DNA of 64,000 nt, taken from positions 292,020-356,019 of the forward strand of contig CALNVZ010001857.1 of assembly GCA_940671915.1 (NCBI GenBank). Reading direction: 5' to 3'. A model generated the notes under the pieces. It saw nothing but the letters and a program-made list of their open reading frames with translations. It ran no database searches and was not told the origin of the DNA. Below, one piece after another: positions 26,701 through 36,470 of this stretch. The position numbers and the translations under genes are program-made. The stretch comes from Paracentrotus lividus (lineage: Eukaryota; Echinodermata; Echinoidea; Camarodonta; Echinidae). How positions within the stretch are numbered: position 1 is the stretch's first letter; the number at the start of each line of letters is the position of its first letter.

Positions 26701-29700
26701 AAAATGTGAAAAATGGCGAAGGAGTAGCATTTTGTAGCCAATTAACAATATAGGTCAAAAATGAAGGTCAAAGGTCAAAGGTCAAAATTCCGTGAAAAAG
26801 TTTTGTAGCCCTCACCTAGTGCTATCATATAAAGCAAACAGAATCGAAATTCGATGAAAAATGGCGAAGGAGTAGCATTTTGTAGCCAATTAACAATATA
26901 GGTAAAAAATCAGGGTCAAAGGTCAAAGGTCAAAATTCTGTGAAGAAGTTTGGTAGCCATCACCTAGTGCTATCATATAAAGCAAACAGAATCGAAATCG
27001 GATGAAAAATGGCGAAGGAGTAGCAAATTGAAGATTTTGATCACATACGGACGGACGGACGGACGGACGGATGGACGGACGGACACACATACACACGTAC
27101 GGAGCCCGTTTCATAGTCCCCTGCTCGAACTCGTTCGGCGGGGACAACAAATCAATGTATTGTACTTACTCGATTCAGAAGGTCTTGCGACACACCTTTG
27201 AGTGCCTGGTTGCTTTTCTTGGGTTGCGGAGTTACGACCTTCTTCTTGGCATCTTCAGCTCGCTTGGCTTCCACTGCAGCTTTCAGTTCAGTATTCTTGG
27301 CAACCAGCTCCAGAGCTTTTGTGACCTACATGTACAATGTAGTTCAAAAAATCAACCAAAGATGAAAATATAAATGTATTCCAAGTTGTAAAGGTACAGT
27401 ATACTTGGATCATAAAGAGAATGAATACAACAAGATATGTCTGAATGAGCCGATTTCACTTGTCGCCATTTCAAAATTTCAAGCATAGACAAACAAAAAA
27501 AGAAATTGCAGAAAAATTTAAATAACTTTGGTGGCCAACAATGTTAGGAATTCATAAAACACCTTTTCCTTGGCATGTTGAAAAAGATATTATACCAACT
27601 TTCCTCGAAGATGCTTCAACAAGCAATACTTTCAAGGGAAAATCCACTGCCAAGTTAAGTTGTTTTCAATAAAGACAAAACAATGATATGGACATATTCG
27701 TGAAGGTTCCACCAAAATCCATCAAAGGCTATAAAACTCATCGATGTTTCTGATTTTGATTTTGTGAAATCTATCTTCCATAAATTCCATAAATTGATAT
27801 TTTTGTGGTTTATTGATGAAATACGACATATTTCATTGAGGTATGTACATGCATGTCACGTTTTCTTTCAAACTTGCAAATTATAGCAGCTTTATAGCAT
27901 ACTCACAATGTAAAGTATGGAAGCAGTGATATCACAAAATTAAAATTTAAATTATTCGTAACATTGTTATACTTTGGGCTGCAATGCTTACCTTTGGATT
28001 GACCATCATCTGTCTTGCCTTGTCGAGGACGTCCCTGGCCGAATTAAAGGTCGCGACCTTGGGCGGTTCTGGGAGATCAGTGGTAGGCACCTCAGGGATC
28101 TTATCCAAGGGAAACTTTGGATGCCATCGATGCAGCTTGTCATCAGGGATGGCTGCAATGGGTGGATTCAACTGGGCCAGATATGCCTAACAATTCAAAG
28201 AACGTTTTGAAAGTTGAGCATTTGAAATCATGGCTTACGATTAATTACTGAAAGATTAAATCAGATACGCATGCCAATTTACAAAACCAAAGAACATTGT
28301 GAAAGTTGAGCATTTGAATTTGTCAGCTTAAATTCAATTTCCGAAAGGTTGAATCACTTAATTCATGCTTAAGTAGGAGTACAATGATTTCAATACTTAA
28401 AAAGTACATTGTAAGTAATTCTTACCCTGAAATTATTTTCAATGAGCAAAGTCACAAATTTACTGTGGAATTGGCAACAGTGATATTTCTTTTCTTATTA
28501 CAGGTGCATGATGATATTTATTTTCGCAGTGGTTTTATATTTTCTAATTTAAAGAATAACAAAAAAGTGTCCGCTTATGAAGTCTGTACATGATAATTTT
28601 GGCCAATTTATCACAGTCAGTCGACAGTGGTGTTTAAATTTTTTAAGTACGAAAGTGATTTAATTGACTTGATAATGCCAATTTAAAGATTTAAATGCAT
28701 TGAATGCACCTGATTTAACAAAATTCTTGCAAACAAGTATACTCACCGTGTAATGTGATTTAACAATGTCAACTAAACCATTATGGAAGAGCGTTCTCCT
28801 AGCAATGAGCATGGACGAGCATTTTAATTACTCAATATTAATTGCCAATTTAAAGATTTTAATGCTTATGCAAACATGTATACTCACTGTGTGATGTGAT
28901 TTGACGATGTCAACTAAACCATTATGGAAGAGCGTTCTCCTGGCAATGAGCATGGATGGAGTGAACTTGTCAAACAAGACACTCTGTGATTGGTTCTTAC
29001 TACTCGGCATGAAACCTTTCATTATTGAACCTTGACCAGTAGCTGCAGAGATAAAAGGGAGAGTGTGAAAAAAAAATTATTGTGAGCTTTCAAATTCTTT
29101 TCATATTATAATGTAGAAAGAATGTTATGGAGAAAAAGTCCAAAATTACAAGTATGAAATGTATATTGTGTTTAAGGAGTACAGTCACAATTCACATAAT
29201 TATCAAGCATAGACACTCTTGTTATTAGTATATTTTTCTTCTGAAGCCATGTTCCCATTTGAGGCAGTTTACATCCTTAAAAAAGATCCTCTATGGTTAG
29301 AAAGTTTGTTTAGTGATAGCACAACTTCTGTCTAAGGGCAAGTCCAAGCTATTAGTTCCCAGGTGTTGATTTTTCAACTTATCGACCATTTTTGTGTCAA
29401 GTGTGTCAGTGATGTTTTAAAGGTACATATAATGTATCAAACATCACCACAAAGTGTATGAAATAAACTTGATGCAAATGAGGTCAAAAAAAGTAATTTC
29501 AAGGTCATATGACGTCACAAGACTCATTAATATTTATGAAAAAAATGATAAAATGCATTAAAAATGATATTTTCAACCATTATTTCTAAAGGTTTGTTAT
29601 AGTAGTACAACCAAAAAGTGCATATTTTCTGTTTCAATATCACCTTGACTTCCTCTGGTGAAAATATTACAAACCTAGCACATAACTTTCCATATTTTTG

Positions 29701-32700
29701 TTCTTTAAGTATTCATGTCTCAGTAGTACTCTCACAAAAGTTACTGAGTTGTTACTGAAATAATATAGTTTTCTTACTCGCCCTCCCACCTCAAGTAATG
29801 AAATAAAATATTTACTTTTTTACAGTAATGTGTTGTATTATGGTTCTTTTGTTTTATCAGCAGGATTTTTTTACACAGCATGTGGCTACGCCTTGGCTAC
29901 ACCAAATATTTAATGGAAAATATTTCATGGAATAATTGTCCCATGAGTTAGTGTCCCATTTCTTACATGTCATATTTTACAAAACTTGACCTTGCGAGAA
30001 AACATGAGGCTGTATTGACATTAAAATACATGTATGTATTTACAGAGTTTATTACATGGTTAAGAGGATATGACTCTGCAAGTTTTTATCAGCTCTTTAA
30101 ATTCCTAGTATCATGTGAACAAATTCAAAATTTAAAAACACCATTTTTTTCTGGTCCCATGTGTTACAAAAGAATAAATTATCATAAATTAAAAATGAAT
30201 CGACTTATTTCACTTATTGTTTATGATTTTGTTGAAGGTTCTTAGTACCTTAAAAAATATACCTAAGGATTGGGATTTCAATTTAAAATTTATCAAAAAA
30301 GCAAATTTTTGTCTCTGAATGTCCCGTTTGTTACATTGCAAAATAGTGTGGACTTGCCCCTAAATAAGATATGTCTATTTTCTGGTATGCACAGCTCAGT
30401 GGCGCCATTTCCCACATTATACAAGTATGAGGCCACAGAGGCATGACAGCTCAGTTGGTAGAGTGGTAGTCACGTAACAGGAACAATCCTAGCTCAAAAA
30501 CAAGTCAGTGTGCTTGTGTCCTTCAGTAAGGCATTTACTAATATTTCTTCCTCAGCAGTCAGGTAGAATAAACCAATTGACTTCATGTATGCAAACTCTT
30601 TATCAAACCATGGAGGTAAACCTCATCTTGGAACGGGTTTTAATGCTAGAAGGACTTACCATCATCTTTATCATCTTTATCATCACCAGTAGGAATGCCA
30701 GCAAGGTTTGCCTCCAGTATGAGATCGTGCGTGCTACTCTCCGAGTTTTTCTTCTGTTGCTGTTGCTGCATCTTCTTTGTCCAGTGCATGTCATAGGCTG
30801 ATGGATAAACAGTCTTAATCTGCTTCAGGTGGCTTAGGTCAAAATTCCTGCAAAAAGTGAATTGTAAACGGTAGTGTGTCATGAACTTGCCATATATGGT
30901 GCCACTATGCTTTTTGCTATTTTTCAGCAGTAATTTGTAAATTTATCAATTTAATTCACAAAGTAAGAAAACTTATTAACAAGTTTGGCATCATTTTAAA
31001 GCTCAGTTAGTTTGCTAGCTCCTTGTGAAGTTTCTGGAGGAGTTACAATGTTTAAACTAAAAAAAATGAATTTTGTTGTGGTTGTGTCTTTACTTGCATG
31101 TCATCTTTTGTGCATTTTAGTACAGAATTGTGAAACCTTATAAAGGTCTTGAATATAATAATTTCCCTTATTTTAATTTCTTCAACACAAAGGTAAATGC
31201 TAATGTGAACTGTCAGGTCTAGGATCTATACGTATTTTGCAACTTGATTCCTATGGCAGAGATGCCACTCAGTATCATTCAAAAATCCTGAAATTGGGAA
31301 AGAAATAATTAAGAAGTGGGTAAGAAATTTAGTAACGCTATCAAAATAGGAAAACACAGAAATATGGAGTAAAACAATTCCTGAATTCAGGGCATTTCCA
31401 GAAAAAGGGGATTTTACCAGGTAGTTTCCCTCACCTTGAACAAAAAAAACTAAACAAACAACCTTCTATAGATCAGATATTCTCCTTTTTCCAAGGGGGG
31501 GGGGGAGGGGTGGGGCGGGTGAAATTGATGTAAACTCACTTGCGACTCATCTCCTGGACACCATTCTTGAGCTTGGAGAAGGTGCAAGTCTCTGACCGAT
31601 TGTGTAGCATGCTGACAACAGTGTCCGAGCAGCGGAAGACATCTTCTAGTGATCTGTACCTGAAGGGTAGAGCAAGGCTTGAAGGACCAGACTGAATCAG
31701 GTGACGGTAACGCTCAAAGGCAGGGACCACAATGGGAGCCTTCTCTTTTCTGCAAAGATAAATGAATTTAAAATGTAATTGGTATTGTCCAGTAAAGAAA
31801 AGATGAAGTTCGAAATTATGCTTTACTCCTCAGGATAAAGAAACTTGGCAGTTTAAGTAGTTTAGGACTTGAGATAGTGCTAGTCAAATATATTTTTGTA
31901 TTGTCTTTAGACAAAAATGTGTAGCATTACAGTACATGTACACTCAAAACTTGTGTTTACAAGATTTTTGTTTGTTTTTCCTTTTCTTTAGATGCTTTTT
32001 AGAATTGTCCTTCTTTGTAGAATTTTGTATAATCAATTCCTTATTCAAAACAACAAAAATTATTTGTATACATACTCTGTTTCTGGAAGTTTTGTTCCTG
32101 GTTTTGGCAAAGTAGTCTTTATGGATTGCAAGCGCTTGATCTCAGCTGCTGTGTCTTTGACGAGGGCTAGTCGAGCCTGAAGATCGGCCAACTTTCCACA
32201 TCCAAGCAGAGTCTCTTTCATCTGACTAGGGTCAACATCTCCCTGTAATCAAATAATAGTGAAGTAAAGTACCTATATCAGACCTCTCTCTCTCTCTCTC
32301 TCTCTTCTCATCACTCCGCTTCGATTCGGAGATCGTCGAGGCTGACCCGCATGTGCTGAGTGTGGTACAAGTAGATCTGGAAATCCCTATTTAGATACTG
32401 GCTTGATAGTGTTGGAGCGGCTTTTATGTATTTTTGAGATAGAAACAAGACATAGTTTCAGCAGTTTAGAGTTGATTTCAGGGGGGAGTATAGAGTCATG
32501 AGGGAGCAGTGCAGTCTGTATCCGCTCTGTAGAGTGCTCAAGGTGCTTGTATTCATAAGTTCTACAATTTAAACAGAAATGTTTTAACACAAGTCTTAAA
32601 TGATTCACAAGTTTTATGAATTAGGAGATCCTATGTCTTTACTTTAGGAAGGCTGTTCCATAACATGGCACAAGAATAAGAAAATGATCTCTCCCCCAGG

Positions 32701-33768
32701 ATTTCGTATATTTCTTCAGTGTAGGCCTATCAGAGAATAGATTTTTCAATGAATTTAATTTTAATATGATAAATAAAAAATATCCCCAATATTTCTCATG
32801 TCTCATGTGGAGAAGAATTCTTCTGGAACTTGTCAATAAAATGGATTTAAAATGGTGTGAGGGATTTGTGAGGAAAACATTTTTTTTTTTAAATTAAGGA
32901 CCCGTTAAATGCAATAATGGCCAACAAAAAAAATACAATTTAATCAGGCTAATACAAGTAGATTTCTAGAGTCTAAAAAACTAAAAGTCAGTGTTCACAT
33001 AAATCTTGCCATCTTGCATGATACTGATAGGATCTAACTTTAATAGAATCGAACAGATAGGGTCTAACGTGTTAGATCTAACTTAGACCTCTTAATTATC
33101 TTGAGAAAAAAAAATGAACTCACATTTTTCTTTGTCTTTGCAGATTTACTCTGCTTGTTCGACTGTGATCCAGTACCAGTGGAGTCTGTCGTTGGTGCTG
33201 TTGGTTCAAGACGTCTCCTTATTTTCGCTGCATTGGTCCTCTTTTTGCTTCTGTCTGGTGTTCTTGAAATTTCATTCTTTTCTGACTCCAGTTCTTTATT
33301 AAGTTTAGTTCTTTTTCTTCTTGGTGGGTCACCCTTTTCTGGATCAGAAACTTGTCTTTTGAGAGGTGTTTTTTCCAAGGTTTTTCCTCGCGAGTTTTTG
33401 TGAGGAAGAACTGACAGCGACGTTTCTGGGAGAACATTATTAATTTCCGCATCTTGAACAGTTGTTCCTGTGAAAGTGCGGGTCAATATACTACTCACTA
33501 AAGCAGCATTCGCTTCAGACTTTGACTTGTTGAATGCGCGAAGTTGTGAAGACAAATCAACTTCACCTCCTCCCGCGACATGACGAGTACCAAGCGCCGC
33601 AGTTTTCACCGGCAGAGTTTCGGGGAGGACAGCCGCCTTTCTCAGGCATTTCGCTGGCGTGATATCGCTGGTGGTAAGTTTTAGATTTCTGGCACTTCTT
33701 TTCGTTGGTTGAAGTGAAGAACTCTGTTTTCGTCTACTGTAATAATCTGTCACCTTAGACTGAGCCAT
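17612..33768 (-). CDS. CDT1: CDT1 DNA replication licensing factor, 10 coding exons
   Basis: Cdt1 loads the MCM2-7 helicase onto ORC/Cdc6-bound origins in G1 and is inhibited by geminin. Exons read on the minus strand: 33124-33768, 32076-32242, 31540-31749, 30660-30847, 28888-29042, 27992-28186, 27170-27325, 22223-22335, 21185-21273, 17612-17778. All phases agree and the sum is 2085 nt (694 residues plus stop; human Cdt1 is 546, the extra length being mostly the N-terminus). The N-terminus carries a PIP-box degron, QSKVTDYY at residues 3-10 with K14 at +4, as expected for CRL4-Cdt2 destruction. RRL at 185-187 could be a cyclin-binding motif. The geminin-binding core includes SMLHNRSET in exon 3 and KTVYPSAY in exon 4. 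The C-terminal MCM-binding winged helix includes LPELCKILR and EILPDWL. Intron 8 is U12-type. The identification is firm; exon edges were chosen by phase and GT/AG. Confidence 0.96.
18300..19874. mobile_element. Second TIR element with the GCGAAGC motif
   Basis: TIRs CAGGCCCGTAACTAGG and CCTAGTTACGGGCCTG, flanked by TAAAA. The inner ends are C- or G-rich (TTCGAACGAACCCCCC, TTTCGAACCCCCC). The interior has GCTCGCGCTTCGCGCTCGC or variants at about 18501, 18951, 19556, 19635 and 19782 (complement of the motif in the 6.5-9.2 kb element) and a repeated ACTAAAAA..GCCTTT unit. It lies in intron 9 of CDT1. Confidence 0.8.
20422..21140. mobile_element. Element built of short GTCTAA/TTAGAC units
   Basis: Dozens of GGTCTAATNNCCATTT-like units run in one orientation at the left (20430-20600) and as TTAGACCAATT complements to the right (20640-20810, 21090-21140), giving an overall foldback. 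It is interrupted by the element at 20811-21073. Similar text is at 54630-54955 and 47195-47290. CDT1 intron 9. Confidence 0.7.
20811..21073. mobile_element. MITE nested in the GTCTAA element
   Basis: TIRs GGCCCGAATTCACAAAGG and CCTTTGTGAATTTGGGCC, arms extending through GGATTCTGCAAAA. The flanking ATAT suggests the target. GGATCCACGGATCCGTGG lies near the right arm. Confidence 0.8.
21185..21273 (-). CDS. CDT1: CDT1 coding exon 9
   Basis: Encodes residues 610-640 of the C-terminal winged helix (FFLAEKKAALPIDSIIQKL). Acceptor AATCAG, donor GTAAGC, phase 2 in and 1 out. A U12-like branch sequence lies just upstream at 21297-21289. Confidence 0.92.
21904..22184. mobile_element. piggyBac-like MITE in a TTAA site
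   Basis: CCCTTTGAACCCTGAA and its partner GGGTCCAAAGGG, with TTAA at both edges (21900-21903, 22185-22188). It lies about 34 nt inside CDT1 intron 8, next to the U12-type donor. Confidence 0.8.
22214..22222 (-). other. U12-type donor, CDT1 intron 8
   Basis: GTATCCTTT immediately after exon 8, equal to the minor-spliceosome donor consensus RTATCCTTT. The partner branch sequence GTCCTTGAC is at 21297-21289, and the acceptor AATCAG follows within about 16 nt. Confidence 0.85.
22223..22335 (-). CDS. CDT1: CDT1 coding exon 8
   Basis: Encodes residues 573-610, including MLERLPELCKILR. The donor is GTATCCTTT (complement at 22222-22214), a U12-type site. Using it gives phase 2 and keeps the alignment to other Cdt1 proteins at equal length. 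Confidence 0.93.
22890..23315 (+). CDS. LINE ORF2 C-terminal fragment (zinc-knuckle-like)
   Basis: A 141-codon open tail of a LINE ORF2. RLCPMCQLDVETEFHFIICC gives a C-x2-C-x8-H-x3-C cluster, followed by PYLKQERENLF, typical of the region after reverse transcriptase in several LINE clades. The RT domain itself is absent, so this is a dead 5'-truncated copy. A second, decayed copy is at 37080-37580. Confidence 0.75.
   Translation: MFCSKLRTYKDLKHAYDLEKYLLLDIDKSHIKNFMKIRISNSKLMIEQGRHKKMEIHKRLCPMCQLDVETEFHFIICCPYLKQERENLFKKISDIVPTFKDKNPHEKFLYLFKTNDYDVTKISVSSISNMYIERLGRFEQK
23404..23545. mobile_element. 142-bp MITE inside the LINE 3'UTR
   Basis: TIRs CACTCTAAATTGCAGGGAT and ATCCCTGTAGTTTGGAGTG, with TA on both sides. 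Confidence 0.8.
23824..25570. mobile_element. Outer foldback repeat interrupted by another foldback
   Basis: Left arm (GAAAATTTCATCAAAATCGG, then AACAAAGTTATGCATTTT) matches the complement of the right arm at 25320-25410 (TCATAACTTTGCTATTTCTT, TGATGAATTTTCAGTG). An inner pair, GATGATGTCACAGTCCCCCT at 24025 and its complement at 24243, forms a further hairpin. The outer ends are poorly resolved. Confidence 0.65.
24286..25311. mobile_element. Inner ~1-kb element, CAGGGGGGCGTTTCA ends
   Basis: CAGGGGGGCGTTTCACAAAACC at the left and GGTTTCGTGAAACGCCCCCCTG at the right. CTTGTCCATAG and CTTGTCCATGG occur inside both ends. Nested in the 23.8-25.6 kb foldback. Confidence 0.75.
25783..27080. repeat. 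~130-150-bp tandem array, about nine units, rich in AGGTCA
   Basis: Each unit has AGTGCTATCACATAAAGCAA, ATGAAAAATGGCGAAGGAGT, AGCATTTTGTAGCCAATTAA, then runs of AGGTCAAAGGTCAAA and TTCTGTGAAGAA. Units vary by many small indels. The array ends in (GGAC)n at about 27048-27082. It lies in intron 7 of CDT1, next to exon 7. Confidence 0.9.
27170..27325 (-). CDS. CDT1: CDT1 coding exon 7
   Basis: Encodes residues 521-572, a charged helix ending in GVSQDLLNR, which in Cdt1 proteins opens the C-terminal MCM-binding domain. Acceptor ATGTAG, donor GTAAGT, phase 0 at both ends. Confidence 0.94.
27992..28186 (-). CDS. CDT1: CDT1 coding exon 6
   Basis: Encodes residues 456-520, with LHRWHPKFPLDKIPEVP matching the conserved linker before the winged helix. 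Acceptor GTTAG, donor GTAAGC, phase 0 at both ends. Confidence 0.95.
28741..28822 (-). pseudogene. Partial tandem copy of CDT1 exon 5 with intact donor
   Basis: Repeats the last 22 codons of exon 5 and its GTGAGTATAC donor, displaced by 141 bp. It is open (MLIARRTLFHNGLVDIVKSH then YT) and differs from the real exon by four synonymous codons and one H-to-Y change. No acceptor accompanies it, so as drawn it is a decoy donor in intron 5. Confidence 0.8.
28888..29042 (-). CDS. CDT1: CDT1 coding exon 5
   Basis: Encodes about residues 404-455, including MLIARRTLFHNGLVDIVKSH, corresponding to the end of the Cdt1 central domain. Donor GTGAGT lies at 28887-28882. The last 22 codons plus this donor are repeated 141 bp further into the intron. 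Confidence 0.94.
29332..30364. mobile_element. ~1.03-kb foldback-type element
   Basis: TCTAAGGGCAAGTCCA at the left and TGGACTTGCCCCTAAATA at the right. Inside, TTAGTTCCC/TCCCGTTTGTTAC and CCCATTTCTTACATG recur. No coding capacity seen. CDT1 intron 4. Confidence 0.65.
30440..30570 (+). mobile_element. tRNA-derived SINE head
   Basis: CAGCTCAGTTGGTAGAGTGG resembles a tRNA A-box and GGAACAATCCT a weakened B-box, followed by GTGTCCTTCAGTAAGGCATT, a common tail of tRNA-derived SINEs. Degraded. Confidence 0.6.
30660..30847 (-). CDS. CDT1: CDT1 coding exon 4
   Basis: Encodes about residues 341-404: DLSHLKQIKTVYPSAYDM, then a Q-rich stretch and an acidic GDDKDDKDDG tail. Acceptor TTGCAG, donor GTAAGT, phase 2 in and 1 out. 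Confidence 0.95.
31540..31749 (-). CDS. CDT1: CDT1 coding exon 3 (geminin-binding core)
   Basis: Encodes about residues 271-341, including the family hallmark LPFRYRSLEDVFRCSDTVV followed by SMLHNRSET and the KLKNGVQEM helix. Acceptor TTGCAG, donor GTGAGT, phase 2 in and 2 out. Confidence 0.97.
32076..32242 (-). CDS. CDT1: CDT1 coding exon 2
   Basis: Encodes about residues 216-271, starting GDVDPSQMKETLLGCGKLAD, followed by a basic helical stretch (LQARLALVKDTAAEIKRL) that leads into the geminin-binding core. Acceptor TTACAG, donor GTATGT, phase 0 in and 2 out. Confidence 0.93.
33124..33768 (-). CDS. CDT1: CDT1 coding exon 1
   Basis: Encodes residues 1-215: PIP-degron at 3-10, then a low-complexity, K/R/S/T-rich and probably disordered tail. 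It ends in phase 0 at a GTGAGT donor whose complement is at 33118-33123. ATG is at 33766-33768. Confidence 0.95.
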
Positions 33769-33881
33769 GATTCAGTCTAAATTATGATTTATTAACTAGA
33801 GTCTACTAGATCTAACCCAAAGAATAGCTGAAGCTCAATGTATGTAGGCAACACTTTTGTTTTGGGTAAGTTTGGTCTGTC

Positions 33882-33900
33882 GCGGGAAAGAGATCACGTG
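33882..33900 (-). promoter_or_regulatory. CDT1 proximal promoter: E2F-type site and E-box
   Basis: On the minus (gene) strand TTTCCCGC at 33889-33882 matches the E2F consensus TTTSSCGC. A palindromic E-box CACGTG inside TCACGTGA lies next to it at 33895-33900. Both are about 115-130 bp upstream of the CDT1 ATG. CDT1 is an established E2F target in animals, so G1/S control is plausible. No mapped transcription start is visible. Confidence 0.6.
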
Positions 33901-34256
33901 ATATATGTTAAAGAGGCTAGTTTATATTCAGGGGTATGTGATTAATGTTTTGCGATTTAAATATAATTTATAACTTATGATCGATCAATATTCATTATTA
34001 AATCAAAATATAATTTCAATTAAAATTAAAACTAAATCAACATATCAAAATTACAGTTGAAATCACGCTAACTTGTTTTATAGTTTAAAGTTTGTATTTA
34101 TTTATTATTTGACGGCTGGTAAAAAACAAAATCGGTAAATATGTCGCGACCCGGTAGAACTGTGGGAGCCCTAGAACTGTTCCCTTTAAATTGACCTTAA
34201 CATCCGGTGTCAGTGGAGATAATCAACTAATGCAATGTAATGGAAAAACAGCTCAC

Positions 34257-34460
34257 ACCCCCCCCCCCCCACCCCCAGGGGCGCGGAGCCGGGGTGCTGG
34301 GCTTCAGCCCCTCTCCCACACTTTTCTCAGCAAACGTGTACAATTCGCGAAAATGACCAATAAGATTTGTGATTTTTAGCGGCCTTGAAGCCCCGGCCCC
34401 CCCCCCCACTTTCAAAAACGCTCGCGGCCCCTCCCGGTCATGCTGCGCATATCCTTGGGG
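34257..34460. mobile_element. GC-ended MITE, copy 1
   Basis: GCGCGGAGCCGGGG..GCTTCAGCCCC, TCAGCAAACGTGTACAA, AAATGACCAATA and a terminal C-run are all shared in order with 37872-38090. Terminal GGGGCGCGG and CTCGCGGCCCC pair. Confidence 0.7.
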
Positions 34461-34819
34461 GTGGGGCGGTTCAGGACCATGGCCAATTAGTATAGGCGCA
34501 GAGGGGCACCAAAAAGGTGAGAAAATAGGAGAAAAGGGGGTAAAGTGGGAAAAGAGTAAGAAAAAAGAAGCTGAAAAAAAGATAGAAGAAAAGAGAGAAG
34601 CCAGGGGAAGAAAAATTAGGTGGGGTGCAATACTGATCTTAACATTAAGTGACCGAAACTTACGGGGCGCCAGCAATAGTGGGAGCCAATTTGATCTTAA
34701 AGTCCCAGACCGGACCAAGAAATGAAAACCAAAATTACATATAGGCCTAAAACGAAAGCTAATATTTCTTCCTAATACAACAATTCCCTATTTAAGCATT
34801 TTTATCTTCCATTTAGAAA

Positions 34820-35197
34820 GTATTTCATTAAAAAGGTGATCGAACCTCAACCAGGCCATCCCTCCCAAGTACTCGTAAAAGTACCCCTATTATATAATGC
34901 GGCTGATGACGTCAAAGAAGTTTAAGGGAATGCTGCTGCCAGGCATGATAGGGTTTCAGCTTTAGAAAACACGTTTGTATTGCTATGTCAGAACAAAAGA
35001 CCTCATGTGTGCTAGAATTCTATTGTTCTGACATAGCAATACAAACGTGTTTTCTAAAGGCGAAACCCAATCATGCCTGGCAGTAGCATTCCCTTAAACT
35101 TCTTTGACGTCATCAGCCGCATTATATAATAGGGGTACTTTTACGAGTACTTGGGAGGGATGGCCTGGTTGAGGTTCGATCATCTTTTTATGAATAC
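34820..35197. repeat. Near-perfect inverted repeat, ~160-bp arms
   Basis: Arms run from GATCGAACCTCAACCAGGCC to GTTCTGACATAGCAATACAA and back, with only scattered mismatches, around a loop of about 35 nt. The ends are GTATTTCATTAAAAA and TTTTTATGAATAC. A foldback MITE or recently formed hairpin. Confidence 0.9.
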
Positions 35198-35302
35198 TGT
35201 TATGAAAATTTAATTTATTTTGGGGGTATTTATGTTATACGCCTACTTAGCTTTCAATCGATGTAAGGTTGTATTTACTCCGTCAACGGTCTTTAAATAA
35301 GC

Positions 35303-35430
35303 TGAGGGGGCGTCAAGTTAGGGACGCTGAAAAGAGGGCGCCAACGCCGTGACCTAAAATTCAAAGGCCCTTTGAATTTTAGGTCACTGTTGGCGCCCTC
35401 TTTTCGGCGTCCCTAACTTGACGCCCCTCA
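35303..35430. repeat. Inverted repeat, ~60-bp arms, almost no loop
   Basis: TGAGGGGGCGTCAAGTTAGG pairs with CCTAACTTGACGCCCCTCA. The centre CAAAGGGCCCTTTG-like text leaves virtually no spacer. It lies 105 bp from the previous hairpin. Confidence 0.9.
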
Positions 35431-35627
35431 AATCTAAGATCAAATTGGCCACGAGTCCAAATTTCTTGAACTTACGGGCGCCGAACTATCTTAAAGTTAG
35501 AGGTGCCATTAAGTTGATCTTAAATTGGGGTGCACATTAGAATACCGTTGACATGGTTGATAAACAATAGGCCTATGAATAAGACAACAATGGGAGAAAT
35601 TTAAATATATATATTGCATATTAATAT

Positions 35628-36470
35628 ACACTGTTGCTCATAAAGGTTGTTTGTGTTCCAGCAACATCCGTTTTTGTTCCGGCTTTATACTCTTTTGAAA
35701 TTGTTTGTCCCCATTTTCACTTTTCGGGGCTAACATCTTGTACGTCCCCCAACCATTCCCGGGTATTGAAAAAAAAAAGTTTGTCAACCCCCACAATGCC
35801 CATTTTTGCATTTTTTTCTCATTTTGGGGCGCCTTTTTTGTTTACTCGGCCACCCTCAGTGACCCTCACGAAACGCAACTGAGGTATACACTTTGGTTTA
35901 TTGTAGAGTCAAAGTTTATTTCGATTGTTGCTCAAAATTGATTTTATTTATTTTTATAAGGTGGAAATTTCTATCTTCCCAAACATGTAAACTCAGCCAA
36001 ACATAAACAATAATGAAAAATAGACTATAGACACCATTTACATCCTTGTCATTAAGGCTGAAACAAAATAAAAATGATAATAATTAAGTACATGGTTGTT
36101 TTTTAGTTCCTTAGTTTTGACCATAAAGGTAAAATAAAATATTTCAATTTTTCACCGATCTCACTTTTAATTTTGCTTCAACCCCTCCCCTAGACAAAAG
36201 ATTAAAGCATGTGACCCTAAACTTTGATTTAACGTAAAGAACAATAACAACCCTATACTTCAGACGATTTTCGTATGGGTAGGACTGAGGGGGCCTTGGG
36301 CCGGGTAAAGCATTGTGGGGGCTGAAAATCTTTTTTTTCGAAGTTTTCATTGTCTGTTGGGGGAACTTCCAAGATATAGCCATGGTCCCGATAAGTGGAA
36401 GCGGGGACAAACAGCTTCAAGGAATTAAAGTCAGAGCCCAAACATGTTGCTAGAGCAAAATTGGTTTTGA
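35628..36470. mobile_element. Diverged ~840-bp foldback
   Basis: Left GTTTGTCCCCATTTTCACTT..CCCCCAACC and CCCCCACAATGC appear inverted at the right as GCATTGTGGGGG, GTTGGGGGAAC and AAGTGGAAGCGGGGACAAAC. Confidence 0.65.

Noticed and set aside
33101-33403. 100-codon plus-strand ORF
   Set aside because: Antisense shadow of CDT1 exon 1.
34227-34725. Two ORFs of 118 and 163 codons
   Set aside because: They cross a GC-ended MITE and adjacent G/A-rich text on opposite strands; no recognisable motif.
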